A stretch of DNA of 64,000 nt from NCBI GenBank assembly GCA_022497155.1, contig MU385712.1, positions 1,363,765 through 1,427,764 on the forward strand, given 5' to 3'. Shown here one piece after another: positions 56,931 through 64,000 of the stretch. This DNA comes from Whalleya microplaca (taxonomy: Eukaryota; Ascomycota; Sordariomycetes; Xylariales; Xylariaceae). The notes under the pieces are model-generated. The model searched no databases and had not been told where the DNA came from. It saw only the letters and a list, made by a program, of their open reading frames with translations. Within the stretch, counting starts at the first letter, position 1, and each line of letters begins with the position of its first letter. Both the position numbers and the translations under genes were made by a program.

Positions 56931-59900
56931 ATGGACCCTCCCAAGAACGATCAATCCTATTCTAGGGGATACGAATTGCGGGATATCTCTGCAGATGCAC
57001 ATGTATGTTGGACTTGTTAACTATAGTCATGACCATGAGGAACATATCTAAACTTATATGTAAAGGACCGTCTCACTCCCGCAGATCATGACGCATATGC
57101 TGAGCGGTACTCGCTGCATGAGCCTGAGACTCATGGCTACGACACCGGGAGACTTGGCGCCCCTGCTTCACCCACCTCTGTGTATAGTCGCGATACCTCC
57201 GGTCAAGGGGTATATCACCTTCCCGCCGCGGCGTCTGTGACAAATGGCGGCGATGAATTCGACCAAAACAACTTTGGCGATGGCTTCGGCTACGGCAGAC
57301 CCCCGTCTAGTTACGGTGACCCGGAGGAGAGTTGGGCGGAGCGACAGCAGCCTCCCGTTACTGACCTGGGCGGAGGAGGTCTCCGACGCCGGGATACCCG
57401 GAAGATCAAGCTCGTTCAGGGCATTCAAGGTTCTGTTCTAAGCGTAGAATATCCAGTTCCTACAGCTATTCGGAATGCGACAGAGGCCCGATATCGAGAC
57501 CTGGAGGAGTTCTCGAAAATGCGCTATACCGCCGCCACTTGTGACCCCAATGATTTCACCCTCATGAACGGAGTAAGTATTCCAGTCCTCCCTTACCTGT
57601 TTTAACTTATGTTGGGAGTTACGCCTACTTAATTAGATTATTCACGGAGTCGAAACTCTCGAGGAGAGCATTGACTAATCCCCAATTTACAATTAGTATG
57701 ACCTTCGTCCCCGCACGTATAATCGACATACCGAGTTGGTAATTGCTATTACCTACTACAATGAAGACAAGATCCTATTCGCCAGGACGCTGCATGGGGT
57801 GATGCAAAATATCCGCGACATAGTGAACCTGAAGAAATCGACATTTTGGACGCGGAGCGGCCCAGCGTGGGAGAAGATAGTCGTCTGCTTGATATTCGAT
57901 GGTATCGAAAAGGCGGATAAGAGTGTACTCGACGTTCTGGGAACAATCGGAGTGTACCAAGACGGCGTCATCAAGAAGGATATCGATGGGAAAGAGACAC
58001 TCGCACATATCTTCGAGTTTACGAGCCAGCTCTCCATTACCCCGAATCAGCAGCTTGTCCGGCCCAGCTCTAATCCGGACGATCCTGGGAATCTGCCGCC
58101 TGCGCAACTTCTCTTTTGCTTGAAGCAAAAAAATAGCAAAAAGATCAACTCGCATCGTTGGTTGTTTAACGCGTTTGGTCGCATTCTTAACCCGGAGGTT
58201 ATTATTCTTATCGATGCCGGAACAAAGCCTGGTCCTCGATCTTTGCTTGCTCTCTGGGAGGGGTTTTATAACGATAAAGACCTCGGCGGCGCCTGCGGCG
58301 AAATCCATGCTATGTTAGGTAAAGGTGGTAGAAAGCTACTAAACCCTATAGTCGCTATTCAAAACTTCGAGTATAAGATTTCGAACGTCCTGGATAAACC
58401 ACTAGAAAGCGCGTTTGGATACGTTACCGTTTTACCAGGCGCATTCTCTGCTTACCGCTTCCGAGCTATTATGGGTCGTCCCTTGGAGCAATATTTCCAC
58501 GGCGACCATACGCTGTCTAAGATTTTAGGGAAAAAGGGAATCGACAATATGAATATCTTCAAGAAAAACATGTTCCTTGCTGAGGATCGGATTCTCTGCT
58601 TCGAACTAGTCGCTAAAGCTGGACAGAAATGGCACCTGACTTACATCAAAGCTGCTAAAGGAGAAACTGATGTACCCGAAGGTTAGTATCTGGAATCTTC
58701 TGTTTCCCCATTTGCCAGTCACTAGAGCCATTTCCCCCAATACATGCCCTAGGAGTATTGTGTCATTCATATGCTCCTGACTACACTCCTCATAACTCCT
58801 AGCGACTACTAGATGGGATATTTGCTAACCCTAAATGTGGAATAGGCCCTGCCGAATTTCTTAGTCAGCGTCGTCGTTGGCTGAATGGTTCCTTCGCTGC
58901 ATCTTTATATTCTCTGATACATTTTGGTCGAGTCTATAAGTCAGGACACAGCATCATACGGATGTTCTTCTTACACGTTCAGCTCTTGTACAACTTCACC
59001 AACATTCTTTTCAGTTGGTTCTCTCTCGCGTCTTACTGGCTCACTACTACGATCATTATGCAACTTGTCGGCACGCCTGTTGCTGCAACTGAGTACCATG
59101 GCTGGCCTTTTGGCGACACCGCGTCGCCCATTGTCAACGTAATGATCCAGTATCTCTATCTGGTCTTCCTCGTGATACAATTCATCCTCGCTCTCGGTAA
59201 TCGACCTAAGGGCTCTAGACACACCTACGTCGCCTCCTTCATTGTCTTTGGTGTGATCCAGGCCTATATCATAGTTCTGTCTTTTTACCTGGTCTACCGC
59301 GCTCTTCAGACCCCACTCGGCGAGCAGATAAAAACGGATTCTGCCCAAGCATTCTTCCAAAGCATGTTTGGTGGTGGGGGTGTAGCCGGTGTCATTTTAC
59401 TTGCCATCATCACTATCTATGGTCTAAATTACGTGGCCTCATTCCTCTACCTAGACCCATGGCACATGTTCCACTCGTTTCCTCAATACCTCATTCTGGC
59501 ATCGACCTATATCAACATCCTCATGGTGTACGCCTTTAACAACTGGCATGATGTTTCTTGGGGTACTAAGGGCTCAGATCAAACCACTGCTCTACCGTCT
59601 GTCCATGTCATCAAGGACAAAGATGCCGATGGTCCTGTTATCGAAGAAGTTGAGAGGGAGCAAGACGATATTGACAACCAGTTTAAGAAGACTGTATACA
59701 GGGCCCTTGCTCCTGTTGAGGAAGAGGTCGAGGTAGAAAAGAAGGACACAGAGGACTCGTATAAGTCCTTCAGAACTGGCCTAGTCATTTCCTGGTTAAT
59801 ATCAAACATGGTTTTGATAGTTTTCGTCACTAGTGACGATTTTGAGACGTTGGGTGTTGAGGTGAGAACTTTGTCGCTATCTTGAAATGTGCCAGACGCT

Positions 59901-60058
59901 AACATATTATCCACACACAGAAAGCTTCCACGGGTCGGACCCCTCAATACTTTCGGTTCCTGCTATATGCCACAGCAGTTCTCTCTATCATTCGTTTCAT
60001 AGGCTTTCTCTGGTTTTTGGGTAAGACTGGAATCATGTGCTGTTTTGGCAGAAAGTAA
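56931..60058 (+). CDS. Class III chitin synthase, five exons
   Basis: Exons are 56931-57006, 57085-57572, 57697-58681, 58846-59861 and 59921-60058, giving 900 aa. Exons 2-5 are secure. Exon 1 ([20 protein letters not shown]) depends on a weak GTTGGA donor needed to keep frame, while a better GTATGT four bases earlier breaks it. The protein has a disordered N-terminus, the Chitin_synth_1N-type entry ([12 protein letters not shown]), the catalytic core ([33 protein letters not shown] at 484-486, QRRRW at 524-528) and about seven C-terminal membrane helices. [20 protein letters not shown] and the long acidic loop before the last helices fit class III, found only in filamentous fungi and needed for hyphal tip growth. 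It adds GlcNAc from UDP-GlcNAc at the plasma membrane. Confidence 0.92.
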
Positions 60059-60448
60059 ACAAGGCAGAGGTTGGAAAGATATACCCTTATTGATATAGTT
60101 TTGTAATTGGATAAGCTATAAGGACTAGAGTGTAGAATGTACGTTCTACTATGAAGAGCTCCATTGCTCGTAATACACATACGCAGATTCATGTGTATAT
60201 ACAATCACAACAGTAGTAATGGCAGTATGAACAAGGTGTAGTTTAGCACCAGCTGAGAGGGAAGACATTGACTAATCTTCAGTTAACCTCCTCAGCAATT
60301 TCCCATACATATATTGTTATGGGGCTAGTGTGCCGTAGCACATATATATTGCTTGTCTTTTTCCTTCTTCACTCTCAGATAGATCAGACAGCACAGACGG
60401 CTTGTCGCCGATAATAGACACATCTCTCCTCTTGATCAATCGCCGTTA
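60059..60448. other. 3' flank of chitin synthase up to the transposon
   Basis: There is no gene here. It ends with TA at 60447-60448, the target duplication of the adjacent element. Confidence 0.6.
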
Positions 60449-60494
60449 CCATGGATCCCGACCATTCGGGACACCCTAGGTGCCGGGACCGCAA
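60449..60494 (+). repeat. Left terminal inverted repeat of the Fot1/pogo-type element
   Basis: 46 bases, identical to the reverse complement of 62653-62698. GC-rich, in contrast to the interior. Confidence 0.95.
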
Positions 60495-62652
60495 AAATCA
60501 GCGATCACCATACAAAACCCTCCATTTTTACTTACACATTTCTTAGCCAAAATTTAATATAATAAAACGAGAGTTTTTATGGCTTTAAATAATTGCATAA
60601 ATATTAATATATTTTTTTTCCAAATTTTTTTGAGTGGCGGAAGGTAATTAATTAAAACTATTAATAAGATGTCTTTTTGCGTATATATCATTTTTCCACC
60701 TACCTTAATTTTAATACTAGATATTTTAATATTATAACCCCCGATTACGATACCTTTTTATATAGATATAGATATAGCTATAGCCGTTATAAATATTTAA
60801 AAAAAATAATTTGTTAGTTCGTTTGTTAGGTTAAAAATGGGATATCCCATAATCGACCCTTTTTATACGCATTTACGGCAAAATATTAGCAACTAAATCT
60901 AATTACGGCAATTACTTTATAAAATAATAAGAGAAACGGCTTACTAAATGGATTTTTAATTAGGAAGTATTAGGTTATGCCCCCTTATATTTGAATATAC
61001 GTATTATTATACGCGTTATAGCTGGAGCCCCGTTTTTCTTAGGCAAAAACTGGACCCAGGGCTTTACGTAGCGTAATTTTTCGATATTAATTAAAATTAA
61101 GCAGAAAGTTAAAGCCTTACGCTTTAATTCGTTTACTCCAAAAGCTATTAACTAATATTTCCAGGTTTAAAAGGGGAGATATGGCTTTATCCCTTCTGAG
61201 CTAACTTATAATATGGATGAGGGTGGCTTAATAGCTGTATATGGTATATAAGCCTCCATTATCGAAATTTAGCGTTAAAACACTAATTACGTACTTTAGG
61301 TCTCGATTGCTTAGTTTTAGGCAGTTTAGTAATAAAACGAACGTTTTTAAAAAGCCCTTAAAGCCGTATGTAAACCTTTTTTCTTAAATGCGTTAGCGTA
61401 ACTGGCGTTACTTTTAATTTAGGTATTATTTTTAAAGGCAAAAAGCTTTAAATAACCTGGTTTGTAAGAAAATTTGAGAAAATAGCTCTTTGGTATTATA
61501 TTACCTTAGAAAAGGGTTGGACTAATAATAGGATTGCTGTCAATTAGCTTAAGTAGGTATTTATACCTTAAACCGAGCCTCTTATTAATAACCGAATAAA
61601 ACTACGGCTGATTATTTTTGATAGATATAAAAGTTATAGGACAGTAAGTTTATTCGATTCTTTATTTATTCCAGTTAGTTTTATATTTTTCCGATTTCTT
61701 TTAAATTTATTATAGGCTAATATTAAAGTATATAACTAACCCCATTTAATTAGGATGCCTTTATAACTATTTGCTTTAAGTATAATATTTTTTTTTACTT
61801 CTTTTTAGTATATATTTCTTACGGCTTTTAATTATTAGATAATGGTTTTTTTAATTAGCTTAAACGCCGATATCGAGATTTATTAGAGAAATATAATTAT
61901 TAAACTGATTTAGCTCCGGTAGATAAACTGAATTTTATAAGGACTTATGCTTAAGCCAGAAGTAAGGCTTTTATTATAAGGAATATTTGCTTTGGCTTTA
62001 AAGTTATAAGAAACTGGTTAATATTAAAAAAAAAGGCTTTAAGTTATCTAAAAATCTAATAAAATAAAGAGGAGGTAAATAAAACTGAATTTTAGCAAAC
62101 TTATATAGATATAATTTTCACACTAGCTATAAAGCGTTAAATCAGAGATTTAACTAAAGGACGTATACCAGGTCTTAGTTATAAGATCCGTAAATTTACT
62201 AATTGTATGGAAGAGTTAAATATAAATTTATTATTAAGAGATAGGGAGATTAAGCGTTTAAAAAAGGAGGTTGAACGCTTAAAGCTAAAGAGAAAAAAAC
62301 GGCGAGTTTTTAATCCAAACCAATACTTTTAGACACTTTAAGAAATCTGGAAAAAGAAATAAAAAAATAATAAAGCTGTAAATAATACTTAAAAGGAGAT
62401 TATAGTTATTGTAGATAATATAGAAGAGAAAGATTTCGAAAAGGAGTATTCCGAGAAAAATTCCTTTATTTAGGTCCCATTTATACCTGCAAAACAAACT
62501 CGTTCCGGCAGGATAATCAGAATGCCAGATAGACTAACAAACTAATTAAAAGAAATACTGCTAATCGGTAATTTTTATTTTTATTTTAGATAAGTTGTTA
62601 ATTTTCTATTGTTATTTAAATATAGTAACTTTTATATGGCGGAATTTAGTTA

Positions 62653-62698
62653 TTGCGGTCCCGGCACCTAGGGTGTCCCGAATGGTCGGGATCCATGG
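62653..62698 (-). repeat. Right terminal inverted repeat of the Fot1/pogo-type element
   Basis: Perfect inverted copy of 60449-60494, followed by the TA duplication. Confidence 0.95.
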
Positions 62699-63060
62699 TA
62701 CAAGTAACACTTTTGTTGCCTTAATTACCTCTGATCGGTTAGCTATGAAGTGGCTCCCCCTATATTACCTTTACCCCGACACCCCGTCCCAAGACAATAT
62801 GGTGGGTGCAGATAAGAATCGTTACGTGTTGGATAGTCTACAATCAATAGTTCATATATGGTAGACTTGCTCAAGGGCAAAAAGTATCAAAATCTAGCAT
62901 GAGTACAATCCCTCGTAGCTTGTAAAAGGTTTACGAGATAAAGCTCAAGTCCATGGTAACACCCGAACGAGTACGCATAAGCTTTCCAATATACGCTCCC
63001 GGCTATTCAATGTTGAACGGTGAGGATTAGCACACGTTCATTTTTGTTGTATTTGGGCTC
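62699..63060. other. Spacer between transposon and RBR remnant
   Basis: I see no gene. It may contain decayed 5' parts of the RBR ligase gene, but no RING or first IBR motif can be read. Confidence 0.5.
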
Positions 63061-63440
63061 TCCTAATTGTTTAGTATCAGAATTCTGTTACCTGTGTTGT
63101 ACACCTTGGAAGAACTGCGACTGCCGCCATTGGGATAAACACCGCCTCTACAATAGAGCCGAGGAATTCTACAACAGAGATCATGCACTAGACGAAGGAA
63201 AAGTTACACGCGAAGGTACCCAAGATGACATCAATCCACCTGCCATTAGGGCGGCAAATATTAACCAAATTATGGCCAGTTTGCTAGACAATCACGAATG
63301 TACTCATCACTAGAAGGGCCGACAGGGACCAAACGCATGTGAAAAGTGTGGTCACCTTATGCCACTTTTCATCTACGAATGCCGCGAATGCTACATCATG
63401 GCTTGTCGACGATGTAGATACAATCGTATCTGATAACTTG
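63061..63440 (+). pseudogene. 3' remnant of an RBR (RING-IBR-RING) E3 ubiquitin ligase
   Basis: The open frame reads SEFCYLCCTPWKNCDCRHWD, the RING2-type Cys cluster of fungal RBR ligases, then RLYNRAEEFYNRD. An in-frame TAG at 63311-63313 follows. After it the same frame continues CEKCGHLMPLFIYECRECYI and MACRRCRYNR before the natural-looking stop at 63438-63440. The TAG sits where relatives often have Trp, so TGG to TAG is likely, a RIP-type change. RING1, the first IBR and any start codon are missing. It is a dead fragment. Confidence 0.75.
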
Positions 63441-63657
63441 GAGGGCATTCTGAGATGTGCTTTACCTACGGGAAAAGGTATTCACTGAGGTTTAGCTAGT
63501 TGATGCTACGAATCTCTCGTGCAAAATGATCATAATCATTGGTGTCTTAAGTCATGTTATTTACCAGAAATCGCAATATGCATTCAGTGTTGGGTTGGGT
63601 CACCAGCTCAGATGTATGAGAGTATTTGAATTACACATATGAACTAAAGCTATCGCT
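63441..63657. other. Short spacer
   Basis: 217 bases with no feature, containing the 3' flank of the dioxygenase gene. Confidence 0.6.
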
Positions 63658-64000
63658 TTAGCCTTGAAGTAGAAACTCGGGGCTTTTCAGGTCTACCCAT
63701 CCCAAGTTTGGTTCACTCTGTTTCCAACCCAACCTTTCCTGTACAGTTTTTGAATATGTCCTAACCTCCTCTACGGGATAAGACAAGAAGCTTATCTCTT
63801 CTTGCCGATGTACACCAGTACAGGAAAACATAGCATAGATTGTACGACTCTCGATATCTGCGTTACTTGTCACTGGCTTTTCATATGCCCCGCCACCATG
63901 ATACAGGCTTCCTAGCATTATGAATGCCTCTCCTTTCTTCAGTTCCGCGTCAACAACACCCTGCGTCCCGTCGGGCCCGAAGTATGGCTTCTCGTCTCCC
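63658..64000 (-). CDS. PhyH-family (phytanoyl-CoA-type) Fe(II)/2-oxoglutarate dioxygenase, C-terminal part
   Basis: 114 codons of open frame run from the right edge (first full codon at 63999) to a stop at 63658. The gene begins outside the window. The visible part matches the C-terminal half of fungal PhyH-type dioxygenases: KKGEAFIMLGSLYHGGG with the distal iron-binding His in the YHGGG motif, RTIYAMFSCTGVHRQEEISF with the 2-oxoglutarate-binding Arg region, and the terminal LGWVDLKSPEFLL. Members hydroxylate or desaturate small molecules and are common in meroterpenoid and other metabolite clusters. What lies beyond the edge decides whether this is one. Confidence 0.85.
   Translation of the reverse strand, partial: GDEKPYFGPDGTQGVVDAELKKGEAFIMLGSLYHGGGAYEKPVTSNADIESRTIYAMFSCTGVHRQEEISFLSYPVEEVRTYSKTVQERLGWKQSEPNLGWVDLKSPEFLLQG

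Larger units (their letters stand above)
60449..62698. mobile_element. Inactivated Fot1/pogo-type (Tc1/mariner) DNA transposon with perfect 46-bp inverted ends
   Basis: The left end (CCATGGATCCCGACCATTCG...) is exactly mirrored at 62653-62698 over 46 bases. Both ends are flanked by TA (60447-60448 and 62699-62700), the Tc1/mariner target duplication. The 2.1-kb interior is extremely A+T-rich. Plus-strand translation near 61195-61240 gives SELTYNMDEGGLIAVYG, like the NMDE-x-G box of Fot1 transposases. Near 61515-61680 it gives GWTNNRIAVN, later KLRLIIFDRYKSY, like the GWT and LLLDGH-type catalytic region. Stops fall where Trp or Gln is expected. This is a transposase gene destroyed by RIP-like C-to-T mutation. 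The ends, by contrast, keep their CpA sites. Confidence 0.88.

Overview
The window is nuclear DNA from a filamentous ascomycete (Pezizomycotina; Sordariomycetes is my best guess). The evidence is: many short spliced introns of about 45-100 bp with GT/AG borders and visible CTAAC/CTGAC branch sites; fungal-only families (class III chitin synthase, AflR-type Zn2Cys6 regulator, HET, DUF1996, DUF7587, GH12); and TGG-to-TAG stops plus an A+T-saturated transposon that look like repeat-induced point mutation (RIP). I rebuilt exon structures by hand from splice signals and reading phase. Every spliced model below closes in frame except the gene at 11.5-13.7 kb.

Layout. 1-11 kb is a housekeeping block: a KxDL-type protein (+), a conserved RGG protein (-), a conserved acidic protein (+), a LENG1-like splicing-related protein with an 8-nt first exon (-), and a five-exon phosphate-transporter-family permease (-). 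11-24 kb is gene-poor. It holds a frame-broken gene with a fungal N-terminal domain, an intronless AflR-like regulator, an intron-containing tRNA-Leu(UAA), an orphan 211-aa protein, and repeats. 24-33 kb holds a divergent beta-tubulin paralogue, an APH-like kinase, a small conserved protein, a cytochrome P450 with one internal stop, and the 3' end of a berberine-bridge-type FAD oxidase behind a perfect inverted-repeat MITE. 33-48 kb returns to intact genes: DUF1996 secreted protein, GH12 endoglucanase, Spb4 helicase, stomatin-like protein, DUF7587 protein and erythromycin-esterase-like enzyme. 48-60 kb carries a HET protein, a BTB protein, a Ser/Thr-rich surface-type protein and a class III chitin synthase. 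60.4-62.7 kb is a dead Fot1/pogo-type transposon with perfect 46-bp ends. It is followed by a broken RBR E3 ligase 3' end and a PhyH-family dioxygenase that runs off the right edge.

How it fits together. The intact blocks look like ordinary, independently transcribed genes. The 16-33 kb stretch reads like the remains of a secondary-metabolite locus: AflR-type regulator, P450, FAD oxidase, plus a beta-tubulin paralogue with altered drug-site and M-loop residues. No core synthase (PKS, NRPS or terpene cyclase) is visible here. The idea that the tubulin was or is a self-resistance copy is therefore a testable inference, not a conclusion.
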